Below are positions 17,315 through 26,965 of a stretch of 39,399 bases of DNA, piece after piece. The DNA comes from an uncultured Bacteroidota bacterium (GTDB lineage: Bacteria > Bacteroidota > Bacteroidia > Chitinophagales > Chitinophagaceae), in NCBI GenBank assembly GCA_903927185.1, contig CAIYLW010000061.1:1-39399 (forward strand), in the 5' to 3' direction. The translations under genes were made by a program, and so were the position numbers. The notes beneath the pieces were generated by a model that was not told the origin of the DNA, did not search any database, and worked only from the letters and a program-made list of their open reading frames with translations. The first letter of the stretch is position 1. Each line of letters begins with the position of its first letter.

Positions 17315-17341
17315 CAAAAATAACGCATGAATCAATGCCAA
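17315..17341 (-). promoter_or_regulatory. Promoter of the sdhCAB operon
   Basis: On the minus strand TTG (17341-17339), a 16-base spacer and TATTTTTG (17322-17315) give a -33/-7 pair matching the Bacteroidota consensus (TTG ... TAnnTTTG), although the spacer is slightly short. Transcription would start about 25 bases before the sdhC ATG. Confidence 0.55.
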
Positions 17342-17504
17342 GGTTTAAAACTTTTATTTAATCTGAACTTTTTATTGCAAAAAATCTGATACATTTCTCT
17401 CGATTTTATTAAGTGTTTAATATTTATGTCAATAATCTTTGCTTGGTTGAACAGCCATTTGACCGCTCACATAAAACTAGTGCCAACTTTAGCTTTTCGA
17501 TTCT

Positions 17505-17512
17505 TACATTTG
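17505..17512 (+). promoter_or_regulatory. Promoter -7 box just before the permease gene
   Basis: TACATTTG matches TAnnTTTG exactly and ends only 4 bases before the ATG at 17517. If used, the transcript would start at or near the start codon (leaderless or almost so). A more upstream promoter cannot be excluded. Confidence 0.35.
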
Positions 17513-17516
17513 AAAC

Positions 17517-18764
17517 ATGTTAAAACAATTAAGTATTCTTTGGACTAGCTTTAAAATGGCTCTTCAGGAATTAAGGGTGAATAAGCTGCGTACTTTTCTT
17601 TCTCTGTTTGGCATTACTATCGGTATTTTTTGCATTATTGGGGTATTGGCAACTGCGGATAGTTTGGAACAGAAAGTTCAAAATGATATAAAGGCACTTG
17701 GAACGAATACTATATACATCGATAAATGGAACTATGGGGGCGGACCAGATAACCCTTGGTGGAAATATTTGAAACGACCAGTTCCTAAGTTTGAAGAGAT
17801 TAAAATGATTAAAGAAAAAAGTCAACTTTATTCTTATGCTGCAATAATGGTTCAAAACTCTATTAATGTTTCCTACTTAGACAATACTTTAAATAGTGTT
17901 AGTATATATGGTGTTTCAGAAGAATTTAATAAAATTCAAACAATTGATATTGAGAATGGTCGATATCTTAATGATGCGGAATTTGCTTATGGCACTCCTT
18001 CTGTATTGATCGGTTCCCAAGTAGGAGTTGAATTGTTTGGTAAACCCGAGAAAGCAATTGGTCGCGAAATCTCCTATGGAGGTAGACGCTTGAATGTGGT
18101 TGGGTTGATAAAAAAGCAAGGACAAAGTTTTGGCCCTGGCTTTGATTATGATAAATGTATTATGGTTACCTATCGTTATTTTGCTACTCAGTATAATCCG
18201 GATTTATATTCCCCGAAAGTTTTAGTTCAAGGTAAAGACAATATCCCTTCTAAAGCTTTACAGGAAGAGCTCAATGGGATTATGCGACAAATTAGAAAAT
18301 TGAGCCCTACCCAAGAGGATGATTTTAGTTGTAATGATATTGCTGCATTTAGTGATTCGATCAAAGGTTTTTTCGGAAAAGTTAGTGCAGGAGGATGGGC
18401 AATTGCCGGTTTAAGTTTAATAGTAGGGGCATTTGGAGTAGCCAATATTATGTTCGTTACAGTTAGAGAGCGAACTAGTCAAATTGGATTGAAAAAAGCC
18501 ATCGGTGCAAAAAGAGGAACAATCTTAACGGAGTTTTTAATAGAAAGTGCGTTTTTGTGTATTATTGGAGGGTTACTTGGTCTGTTTTTGGTTTGGTTAC
18601 TAGCTTTAGGATTAACAAGTGTTTTACCATTCCCTATTTATATCTCTGCAAATATTATTACACTTGCTATGAGCATATGTATCGGATTGGGAATTGTTTC
18701 AGGAATTATTCCAGCATTTATAGCTGCGAAAATGGATCCTGTGGTTGCTATTAGAACTAAATAA
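17517..18764 (+). CDS. MacB/FtsX-type ABC transporter permease
   Basis: This 415-residue protein has one N-terminal transmembrane helix (about 25-47), a large periplasmic MacB_PCD domain (about 50-280), and three C-terminal helices of the FtsX domain containing RERTSQIGLKKAIGAKRG, the conserved loop that contacts the ATPase. These type VII ABC permeases do not transport through a classic channel. They move outer-membrane lipoproteins, peptides or drugs by mechanotransmission. No ATPase or membrane-fusion gene is adjacent, so its partner must be encoded elsewhere. It is divergent from sdhC and is followed by a strong terminator, so it looks monocistronic. Confidence 0.9.
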   Translation: MLKQLSILWTSFKMALQELRVNKLRTFLSLFGITIGIFCIIGVLATADSLEQKVQNDIKALGTNTIYIDKWNYGGGPDNPWWKYLKRPVPKFEEIKMIKEKSQLYSYAAIMVQNSINVSYLDNTLNSVSIYGVSEEFNKIQTIDIENGRYLNDAEFAYGTPSVLIGSQVGVELFGKPEKAIGREISYGGRRLNVVGLIKKQGQSFGPGFDYDKCIMVTYRYFATQYNPDLYSPKVLVQGKDNIPSKALQEELNGIMRQIRKLSPTQEDDFSCNDIAAFSDSIKGFFGKVSAGGWAIAGLSLIVGAFGVANIMFVTVRERTSQIGLKKAIGAKRGTILTEFLIESAFLCIIGGLLGLFLVWLLALGLTSVLPFPIYISANIITLAMSICIGLGIVSGIIPAFIAAKMDPVVAIRTK

Positions 18765-18781
18765 AATCAATTTATAAGATT

Positions 18782-18825
18782 AAAAAAGCTTTGAGATTCA
18801 TTAATCTGATTCTCAAAGCTTTTTT
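18782..18825 (+). terminator. Intrinsic terminator after the permease gene
   Basis: A perfect 15-bp stem (AAAAAAGCTTTGAGA at 18782-18796 with TCTCAAAGCTTTTTT at 18811-18825) encloses a 14-base loop and ends in T's. It lies 17 bases after the stop codon. Confidence 0.88.
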
Positions 18826-18869
18826 ATTTGCATGAAATGCGAAAGGGTTGTTTCAATTAACTTCGCGAA

Positions 18870-19895
18870 GTGAATATCCAAAAAAATATTACTATTTTAG
18901 CCATTGAATCTTCCTGCGATGAAACATCAGCTAGCATCTGTGTAAATGGAAAAATTTTGTCTAATAGCATTGCCACGCAATCCGTTCACGAACTATACGG
19001 AGGGGTAGTGCCAGAATTGGCAAGCAGGGCTCATATGCAAAACATCGTTCCTATAATTGAAACATGTTTACAGAAAGCGTTTCCAAAATTGAATGCAGTT
19101 GAAAGGTTGCAAGAAATTTCTGCTTTCGCATTTACTCAGGCTCCTGGTTTGATAGGTAGTTTATTGGTGGGGGTACAGTTTGCAAAGTCATTGGCATTAT
19201 CGCTTGATAAACCTTTAATTGCGGTTCATCATATGCAAGCCCATGTACTCGCTAATCTGATTCAGGATCCTGCTCCATCTTTTCCTTTTATATGTTTAAC
19301 AGTGAGTGGTGGGCATACTCAAATTGTACTAGCAAAATCTCCCTTAGAGTTAGAAATTCTCGGTGAAACAATTGATGACGCGGCCGGTGAGGCATTTGAT
19401 AAAACTGCTAAGTTATTGGGTCTACCTTATCCTGGTGGACCATTAATTGATAAATATGCGGCTTTAGGCGATCCACTAAAATATAAATTTGCAGAACCAC
19501 AAATTCCGGATCTCAATTTTTCCTTTAGCGGATTAAAAACTTCGATTCTTTATTTTCTTCAAAAACAGACACCTGAATTTATAGAAGAAAATAGGAATGA
19601 CTTATGTGCATCTGTTCAATTTACTATTATTCAAATTCTAATAAAAAAACTCAAAAAAGCGGTTCTTCAAACTGGAATTAAACAAGTTTGTTTAGCTGGG
19701 GGAGTAAGTGCTAATTCCGGGTTACGTAAATTATTAGTTGAAACAGGTATAAAACATGGATGGAAAACTTTTATTCCATCTTTTGAATATTGTACTGATA
19801 ATGCTGCAATGATCGCTATCACTGCCTATTATAAATATCAAGCTGGTCAATTCACATCCCTTGATTGCCATCCTAGTGCAAGAGCCCAGTGGTAG
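18870..19895 (+). CDS. tsaD: tRNA N6-adenosine threonylcarbamoyltransferase TsaD
   Basis: This 341-residue enzyme is the catalytic subunit for t6A37 formation on ANN-decoding tRNAs. Visible hallmarks are ILAIESSCDETSA at the N-terminus, the metal-binding HHMQAH (His121 and His125), the ATP-binding SGGHTQ, and the C-terminal DNAAMIA with its Asp metal ligand. The length is normal for the family. The start is GTG at 18870: the conserved N-terminus begins nine residues later and no ATG or TTG fits better. A near-consensus -7 box (TAACTTCG at 18858-18865) leaves almost no leader. It appears to be a single gene between a terminator and the ABC-F promoter. Confidence 0.95.
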   Translation: MNIQKNITILAIESSCDETSASICVNGKILSNSIATQSVHELYGGVVPELASRAHMQNIVPIIETCLQKAFPKLNAVERLQEISAFAFTQAPGLIGSLLVGVQFAKSLALSLDKPLIAVHHMQAHVLANLIQDPAPSFPFICLTVSGGHTQIVLAKSPLELEILGETIDDAAGEAFDKTAKLLGLPYPGGPLIDKYAALGDPLKYKFAEPQIPDLNFSFSGLKTSILYFLQKQTPEFIEENRNDLCASVQFTIIQILIKKLKKAVLQTGIKQVCLAGGVSANSGLRKLLVETGIKHGWKTFIPSFEYCTDNAAMIAITAYYKYQAGQFTSLDCHPSARAQW

Positions 19896-19925
19896 ATTTT
19901 TAGAAAATCAAAAGCCAAAATTTAA

Positions 19926-21614
<1,689 letters not shown>

Positions 21615-21732
21615 TACGGGTTATTTGACCTAATTTCGCGTTTCGATTGTGGAAAAACAGTTGAAGAAGCGGGTTTCAAAAGATTTTTCCCCCGTTTTGT
21701 GCAAAAATTAAATAAAAAAATGGGAAATGGTA

Positions 21733-21762
21733 TTGGTAGTTTGGAGCATTTCCTTACCTTTG
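21733..21762 (+). promoter_or_regulatory. Promoter of the rpmB-rpmG-DUF4295 operon
   Basis: TTG at 21733-21735, a 19-base spacer and TACCTTTG at 21755-21762 form a good Bacteroidota -33/-7 promoter. The transcript would begin about 15-18 bases before the rpmB ATG at 21785. Confidence 0.6.
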
Positions 21763-21784
21763 CCGTCCCGAAAAAATAAGAGTC

Positions 21785-22021
21785 ATGGCAAGAGTATGTC
21801 AGGTTACAGGTAAAAAGCCACAAACTGGTAATAGTGTTTCTCACTCAAACATTAAGACCAAGCGTCGTTTTCTACCCAATTTACAAACCAAGCGTTTTTT
21901 CTTCGCAGAAGAAGATCGTTGGGTAACATTGAAAGTATCTACTGATGCTTTAAGAACGATCAATAAGAATGGTCTTTCAGCAGTTATCAAAGAATTGAGA
22001 TTGGCTGGTACAAAGATCTAA
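21785..22021 (+). CDS. rpmB: 50S ribosomal protein L28 (bL28)
   Basis: This 78-residue basic protein starts [16 protein letters not shown] and has [15 protein letters not shown], typical of bL28. Only one cysteine (residue 5) is present, so it is the form without the zinc-binding cysteine set. It is the first gene of a three-gene operon with rpmG and a DUF4295 gene, a gene order characteristic of Bacteroidota. No Shine-Dalgarno precedes it. Confidence 0.96.
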   Translation: MARVCQVTGKKPQTGNSVSHSNIKTKRRFLPNLQTKRFFFAEEDRWVTLKVSTDALRTINKNGLSAVIKELRLAGTKI

Positions 22022-22049
22022 CTATTAACAAAGAAAACTACCTAATACA

Positions 22050-22232
22050 ATGGCAAAGAAAGGTAACAGGGTTCAAGTAATCCTGGAATGCACAGAGCAC
22101 AAAACCAGTGGAATGGCGGGCACAAGTCGCTATATCACTAAAAAGAATAAGAAAAATACGCCTGAGCGTATTGAATTGAAAAAGTACAACCCAATTCTGA
22201 AAAAAGTAACCGTTCATAAAGAAATTAAATAA
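22050..22232 (+). CDS. rpmG: 50S ribosomal protein L33 (bL33), zinc-free form
   Basis: This 60-residue protein has [18 protein letters not shown] and ends [17 protein letters not shown], typical of bL33. It contains a single cysteine, so the two CxxC zinc ligand pairs of the C+ form are absent and it is the C-minus type. It lies 28 bases after rpmB and 2 bases before the DUF4295 gene. Confidence 0.96.
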   Translation: MAKKGNRVQVILECTEHKTSGMAGTSRYITKKNKKNTPERIELKKYNPILKKVTVHKEIK

Positions 22233-22234
22233 TC

Positions 22235-22408
22235 ATGGCAAAAGCAGCTTCTAAAAACGCTAAAGTAAAAGATTTAAAGGCATCTGCTGAAGCAAAAAAC
22301 TGGACAAAAGTTATCAAGGCTGTTCGTAGCCCTAAATCTGGTGCATATACCTTCAAAGAGGCTATTATACACAAGGATAAGGTGAAAGATTTCTTAGCTG
22401 AAAAATAA
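22235..22408 (+). CDS. DUF4295 family small basic protein, probable ribosome-associated protein
   Basis: This 57-residue lysine- and alanine-rich protein begins MAKAASKNAKVKDLK and ends KDKVKDFLAEK. It starts 2 bases after the rpmG stop and is followed by a terminator, so it belongs to the ribosomal operon. DUF4295 is restricted to Bacteroidota as far as I know. The charge, size and operon strongly suggest a ribosomal protein. I recall that a Bacteroidota-specific large-subunit protein (bL38) was found in Flavobacterium ribosomes and may be this family, but I cannot verify that here. The frame was read directly from the sequence: ATG at 22235, TAA at 22406-22408. Confidence 0.9.
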   Translation: MAKAASKNAKVKDLKASAEAKNWTKVIKAVRSPKSGAYTFKEAIIHKDKVKDFLAEK

Positions 22409-22430
22409 TCGGTCCATCAAGAAACTATTG

Positions 22431-22462
22431 AAAAGCTTTCCCTATTTCCGGGAAGGCTTTTT
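22431..22462 (+). terminator. Intrinsic terminator of the rpmB operon
   Basis: AAAAGCTTTCCC and GGGAAGGCTTTT form a stem with one G-T pair and a short TATTTCC loop, followed by T's. It begins 22 bases after the DUF4295 stop. Confidence 0.8.
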
Positions 22463-22522
22463 GTATTTTGTCATGAATCGGGTTTAAACTGCATTTTTCT
22501 TCGATTATTTAAAGTAGATAAT

Positions 22523-23485
22523 ATGAGTTTTTTAGGAAAGCTATTCGGAAAAAAAGAAAAGGAAAGTCTGGATCAAGGTTTACAGAAAACCAAAGATGGT
22601 TTTCTGGCAAAGATCACCAAAGCTATTGCCGGAAAAGCAACTATTGATGAAGAAGTGCTCGATAATTTGGAGGAAGCATTAGTTGGTGCTGATGTGGGGA
22701 TTGAAACAACCATAAAAATCATCGAAAGAATTGAAAAGCGTGCTAAAGAAAATAAATACATAGGCATATCTGAACTCAACTCAATTCTCCAGCAAGAAAT
22801 TAAAGCAGTATTAGTTGATGCAAGTGAAGACTCTTATAAAAGTTTCACCGCACCTCCAGGTAAGAAGCCTTATGTTATTTTGGTGGTTGGAGTAAATGGG
22901 GTTGGGAAAACTACTACCATCGGAAAATTAGCTTACCACTATAAGGCCGCAGGAATGAATGTTGTATTGGGTGCTGCAGATACATTTAGGGCAGCAGCCG
23001 TTGATCAGTTAACCATTTGGAGTGAGAGAGTAGGAGTACCGATTGTAAAACAAGCTATGGGCTCTGATCCGAGTGCAGTTGCTTACGATACTATAGCTAG
23101 TGCAGTTTCGAAAAATGCAGACATTGTCTTAATCGATACTGCGGGAAGATTGCATAACAAAATTCACTTGATGGAAGAATTGAGTAAAATCAAAAGAGTG
23201 ATTCAAAAAATTATTCCCGATGCACCACACGAGGTAATGTTGGTTTTAGACGGATCCACGGGACAGAATGCAGTGGAACAAGCACGTCAATTCACTGCAG
23301 CTACTGAGGTTACTGCATTATCAATCACTAAACTCGATGGTACCGCAAAGGGTGGGGTAGTATTAGCAATTGCTGATCAGTTTAAAATACCTGTCAAATA
23401 TATTGGCGTTGGAGAAAAAATTGAGGACTTGATTTTGTTTGACAAGGATGAATTTGTAGATAGTTTATTCAAATTAGAGGACTAA
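22523..23485 (+). CDS. ftsY: Signal recognition particle receptor FtsY
   Basis: This 320-residue SRP-type GTPase has a short N-terminal amphipathic part (MSFLGKLFGKKEKES), a four-helix N domain (about 20-100) and an NG GTPase domain. Its motifs are GVNGVGKTT (123-131), DTFRAAAVDQL, DTAGRLHNK and TKLDGTAKGG. It docks SRP-ribosome complexes at the SecYEG translocon. The long acidic A domain of the E. coli protein is absent, as is normal in many bacteria. It follows the ribosomal operon terminator by 60 bases and is followed by a palindromic repeat. Confidence 0.95.
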   Translation: MSFLGKLFGKKEKESLDQGLQKTKDGFLAKITKAIAGKATIDEEVLDNLEEALVGADVGIETTIKIIERIEKRAKENKYIGISELNSILQQEIKAVLVDASEDSYKSFTAPPGKKPYVILVVGVNGVGKTTTIGKLAYHYKAAGMNVVLGAADTFRAAAVDQLTIWSERVGVPIVKQAMGSDPSAVAYDTIASAVSKNADIVLIDTAGRLHNKIHLMEELSKIKRVIQKIIPDAPHEVMLVLDGSTGQNAVEQARQFTAATEVTALSITKLDGTAKGGVVLAIADQFKIPVKYIGVGEKIEDLILFDKDEFVDSLFKLED

Positions 23486-23486
23486 A

Positions 23487-23560
23487 TGATAATTGATTAT
23501 GGTTAACCCTAGGCTTCCCTAGGGCTATGAATACAAGATGTTATTGGGCTTTAGCCCTTA
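23487..23560. repeat. Palindromic intergenic repeat, copy B (GTTAACCC family)
   Basis: After the ftsY stop the sequence AAATGATAATTGATTATG leads into GGTTAACCCTAGGC, then CCCTAGGGC, and about 25 bases later the palindrome GGGCTTTAGCCC (23546-23557). The same order (AAATGATAATTCATT, GTTAACCC, GGCTTC, GGGCTTTAGCCCTTA) is seen at 37244-37382. It lies between convergent genes and could act as a bidirectional transcript end. Confidence 0.65.
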
Positions 23561-23594
23561 TAGTTCCAACTTTCAATTATAAAAAAGGTATCAA

Positions 23595-24077
23595 TTAAAA
23601 AGTATATCTCACACCAAGTCCCCCCCAAGCACTTTCGAAGTAACTGTATCCAATAATGTTGAAAGAGGGTTGCCAGTCGAAACTAACATTCAAAGGAGCC
23701 CCTTTTATTTTATAATCTAAACCAAGTATTCCGTCAATACCAATTGTCATTCCTCCATTTCTGGTAGGATACTGTTTTTTCCATTGGTCGCTCCAAGCAC
23801 CTAAATGAGCACCACCTCCTACATACCACTGTAAGCCTTCTATAGTTCCAAGATTATTATGAATTTCATATAAACCGGTCAGTCTAAAGCCATCCTGAGA
23901 AATAAATGCTAGTCCCTCTACAGCACGATCTGTTGCTATAAAATGTTTTACACTCAAGGCTCCGGGATACATTTTTAATCCCACAGCAGTGCTGTAGTTT
24001 GTCCCAATGTTTTGTTGTTGAGCCTTCAAAGTAAATGCGGCTATAAACACGCAGCTGAATAATAATAGTTTTTTCAT
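23595..24077 (-). CDS. Small outer-membrane beta-barrel-like protein
   Basis: This 160-residue protein starts with a clear signal peptide (MKKLLLFSCVFIAAFTLKA, then QQQNIG). It continues with alternating hydrophobic/polar strands rich in Gly, Tyr and Trp, and ends GGLGVRYTF with a terminal Phe, as expected for a substrate of the outer-membrane assembly machinery. Segments such as AVGLKMYPGALSVKHFI resemble small uncharacterised Bacteroidota outer-membrane barrels. No function can be assigned. It is convergent with ftsY across the repeat and divergent from the prenyl synthase gene. Confidence 0.75.
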   Translation of the reverse strand: MKKLLLFSCVFIAAFTLKAQQQNIGTNYSTAVGLKMYPGALSVKHFIATDRAVEGLAFISQDGFRLTGLYEIHNNLGTIEGLQWYVGGGAHLGAWSDQWKKQYPTRNGGMTIGIDGILGLDYKIKGAPLNVSFDWQPSFNIIGYSYFESAWGGLGVRYTF

Positions 24078-24178
24078 GGATCAGTTTTATAATACTATCA
24101 AAAAATCGTGCCAAAATTAATTTTTCACAGCTTTAAAGAATAGTTAATATTTTATTCCGATGCATTTGCTTTATTATT

Positions 24179-24186
24179 TAGGTTTG
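24179..24186 (+). promoter_or_regulatory. Promoter -7 box before the prenyl synthase gene
   Basis: TAGGTTTG matches TAnnTTTG and ends 4 bases before the ATG at 24191. No good TTG -33 element is at the right distance. It would give a nearly leaderless transcript. Confidence 0.3.
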
Positions 24187-24190
24187 TAGT

Positions 24191-25156
24191 ATGCATTCAT
24201 TCAAAGAGTTGATTAACATTTTTTCTGAGCATTTTGCACATCGTCATTTTCCGGAAAGTCCTGCCACTTTATATGATCCAGGAGAATATTTTTTGGCATT
24301 AGGTGGTAAGCGTGTTCGCCCCATTATGTGTTTAATGGGAAATGAACTTTTCGACGAGATTAATCCAGATGCCTATCATGTAGCAAATGCTATTGAATTG
24401 TTTCACAATTTCACCTTAATACATGATGATATTATGGATGCGGCTCCTTTGAGAAGAGGTATGGAAACTGTGCATAAAAAATATGGAGAAAGTACCGCTT
24501 TGTTAACTGGTGATGTGATGATGATTCAATCATATGAATATCTTAACAAAATTCAGGGAAATAATATTCACTCCATATTGCAATTATTTAATCGAACTGC
24601 AAAAGAAGTTTGCGAAGGTCAGCAACTCGATATGGATTTTGAAAAAAAAGATAATGTTTCGCTCGATGAATATATTGAAATGATTAGTCTTAAGACTTCT
24701 GTTCTTCTTGCGGCAAGTTTAGAAATGGGAGCAATTTTGGGTGGAGCAAGTGCAGGTAATAGAGATCATTTATATGCCTTTGGAAAAAATTTAGGTATTG
24801 CATTTCAAATTCAGGATGATTATTTGGATGCTTTTGGAGATCCGGAAAAATTTGGTAAAGATGTAGGTGGTGATATTCGACAAAACAAAAAAACCTTTTT
24901 ATTACTTCATGCATTAGAAGTTGCCGAAGAAGATCAGAAAGCGCAATTATTACAGATGATGAAAGAAAATCCATCGGATAAAGTAGAGAAAGTGTTAGCT
25001 ATTTTCAAAGCTTGTAATGTGGATGACTGGGCAAAGTCTTTAAAAGAAAAATATTTACAAACAGCCTTACAACATCTCGAAGATATTGCGGTAATATCAA
25101 GCCGTAAAAATGCATTAATGGAACTGGCTGATTTTCTAATTCAACGTGACTATTAA
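24191..25156 (+). CDS. Trans-isoprenyl diphosphate synthase (polyprenyl synthetase family)
   Basis: This 321-residue all-helical enzyme has both aspartate-rich motifs: DDIMD at residues 79-83 (first) and DDYLD at 209-213 (second), with the usual GGKRVRP near residue 38. It condenses isopentenyl diphosphate with an allylic diphosphate in the cytoplasm. The residue five before the first motif is Phe74 and there is no insertion in the motif; in the known rules this pattern limits chain length and suggests a C15-C20 product (FPP/GGPP) rather than a long quinone tail. That product call is inference. The gene sits before an amino-acid permease with no evident link. Confidence 0.9.
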   Translation: MHSFKELINIFSEHFAHRHFPESPATLYDPGEYFLALGGKRVRPIMCLMGNELFDEINPDAYHVANAIELFHNFTLIHDDIMDAAPLRRGMETVHKKYGESTALLTGDVMMIQSYEYLNKIQGNNIHSILQLFNRTAKEVCEGQQLDMDFEKKDNVSLDEYIEMISLKTSVLLAASLEMGAILGGASAGNRDHLYAFGKNLGIAFQIQDDYLDAFGDPEKFGKDVGGDIRQNKKTFLLLHALEVAEEDQKAQLLQMMKENPSDKVEKVLAIFKACNVDDWAKSLKEKYLQTALQHLEDIAVISSRKNALMELADFLIQRDY

Positions 25157-25225
25157 ACAGATTTCACTTTACCCTTGTTCTTTGCTGAATATCCTTTAAT
25201 TTGAGGCGTACAAAAATTCCAATGC

Positions 25226-26899
25226 ATGTCCAATTCCTTATTCCGAAAAAAATCATTAGAGAATATACAAAGAGATTATGATGCAGGTTTATTGGATGGA
25301 CATGGGAATAACATGAAAAAAGTGTTACGTGTAAAAGACCTTACTTTTATGGGGGTTGCTGCAGTAATTGGTGCTGGTATTTTTTCAACAATTGGTACTG
25401 CCGCTTTTAATGGTGGGCCTGGTGTAATTTTTCTATTTCTAATTACTGCGGTTACCTGTGGATTTACTGCTTTATGTTATGCTGAGTTTGCTTCCCGTGT
25501 TCCAGTATCAGGAAGTGCCTATACTTATTCTTATGTAAGTTTTGGAGAAGTAATTGCCTGGATAATTGGCTGGGCATTGATCTTGGAATATGCAATTGGG
25601 AATGTGGTTGTTGCCATTTCCTGGAGTGCTTATTTCAATAATTTATTGAAAGCAATTAATATTAATTTACCAGAATGGTTGGCTATAGGACATCAAACAG
25701 CTTCTATGGCTTACCATGATGCAATTGCAAATGGCAAACCAATTGCTGGTTTAGTTTATACAACTGCTCCGGAAATTTTCGGAATGAAATTTATTATTAA
25801 TCTTCCCGCATTTATCATTGTTGGATTAATTACCATGCTTGCTTATATAGGAATCAGTGAGAGTAAGAAGAGCGCAAATTTTATGGTGGGATTAAAAATA
25901 GTGGTACTGTTTTTTATAGCCATCATTGGATTTTGGTATATTTTTTCGGAAGGCACTACTGGAAATTGGACACCATTTTTGCCCAACGGCATGACAGGCG
26001 TTTTAAAAGGTGTATCCTCTGTGTTTTTTGCCTATATAGGTTTTGATGCAATTTCAACAACTGCCGAAGAGTGCGCCAATCCGAAACGAGATTTGCCCAG
26101 AGGCATGATGTATTCTCTGATAATATGTACTGTTATTTATTTAATTACCACATTAGTAATTACTGGTATGGTAAACTTCAAAGAATTTGAAGGAGTAGCC
26201 GATCCATTGGCTTATGTATTCGATAAAATTCACATGCAAAAAATTGGATTTATTATTTCGGTAAGTGCGGTAATCGCATCTACTAGTGTGCTGCTGGTAT
26301 TTCAAATTGGTCAGCCAAGAATTTGGATGAGTATGAGTAGGGATGGTTTATTACCAAAAAAATTCAGCAAACTAAGTAAGCGATACAAAACACCTGGATT
26401 TGCAACAATCATGACTGGTTTTTTAGTGGGGATTCCGGTACTTGTTGTTGATGATAAATTGATGACCGATTTGACAAGTATTGGAACGCTGTTTGCGTTT
26501 GTATTGGTTTGTGGTGGGGTATTGGTGTTACCAAGATTAGCAAAAGAACCTGGTAAATTTCAAATTCCATATATCAATGGCCAATTTATTATTCCAGCAA
26601 TTGTGGCACTGTTTGCCTTATTATTCAGAGAGCGTATAATTACAGATCTTTCCAATATAATGTCCGAATTGTATCAAGAAACTTTGTTTTTAATTTTTAT
26701 TGGGGCATCTGTGATTTTAGCATTGATGAGTTTTATAAAAAAGTATTCAGTTATTCCTGTAGCTGGTGTACTTTGTTGTTTATATCTGATGATTGAAATT
26801 CCTGGTAAAAGCTGGATGGTTTTCTTCGGTTGGATGGCACTGGGACTAAGTATTTACTTATTGTATGGTAGAAATAGAAGTAAACTAGCACAATTGTAA
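25226..26899 (+). CDS. APC superfamily amino acid permease (cationic amino acid transporter-like)
   Basis: This 557-residue membrane protein has about 12-14 hydrophobic segments. It begins with a cytoplasmic stretch, then MGVAAVIGAGIFSTIGTAAF, the unwound first helix with the GAGIF substrate-binding motif of APC transporters. SVFFAYIGFDAISTTAEE and NPKRDLPRGM are further hallmarks of the CAT/YfnA-type subgroup. It imports amino acids across the inner membrane with protons. Substrate specificity is not readable. The gene lies 69 bases after the prenyl synthase. Confidence 0.9.
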   Translation: MSNSLFRKKSLENIQRDYDAGLLDGHGNNMKKVLRVKDLTFMGVAAVIGAGIFSTIGTAAFNGGPGVIFLFLITAVTCGFTALCYAEFASRVPVSGSAYTYSYVSFGEVIAWIIGWALILEYAIGNVVVAISWSAYFNNLLKAININLPEWLAIGHQTASMAYHDAIANGKPIAGLVYTTAPEIFGMKFIINLPAFIIVGLITMLAYIGISESKKSANFMVGLKIVVLFFIAIIGFWYIFSEGTTGNWTPFLPNGMTGVLKGVSSVFFAYIGFDAISTTAEECANPKRDLPRGMMYSLIICTVIYLITTLVITGMVNFKEFEGVADPLAYVFDKIHMQKIGFIISVSAVIASTSVLLVFQIGQPRIWMSMSRDGLLPKKFSKLSKRYKTPGFATIMTGFLVGIPVLVVDDKLMTDLTSIGTLFAFVLVCGGVLVLPRLAKEPGKFQIPYINGQFIIPAIVALFALLFRERIITDLSNIMSELYQETLFLIFIGASVILALMSFIKKYSVIPVAGVLCCLYLMIEIPGKSWMVFFGWMALGLSIYLLYGRNRSKLAQL

Positions 26900-26934
26900 T
26901 GATAGATAAGTGAGTCTAGTAAAAACAACTATCG

Positions 26935-26942
26935 TAAATTTG
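26935..26942 (+). promoter_or_regulatory. Promoter -7 box before the DUF2027-Smr gene
   Basis: TAAATTTG matches TAnnTTTG, 23 bases before the ATG at 26966. A TTG at the -33 position is not evident. Confidence 0.35.
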
Positions 26943-26965
26943 CCGATTATAAACTAGAAAGTAGG

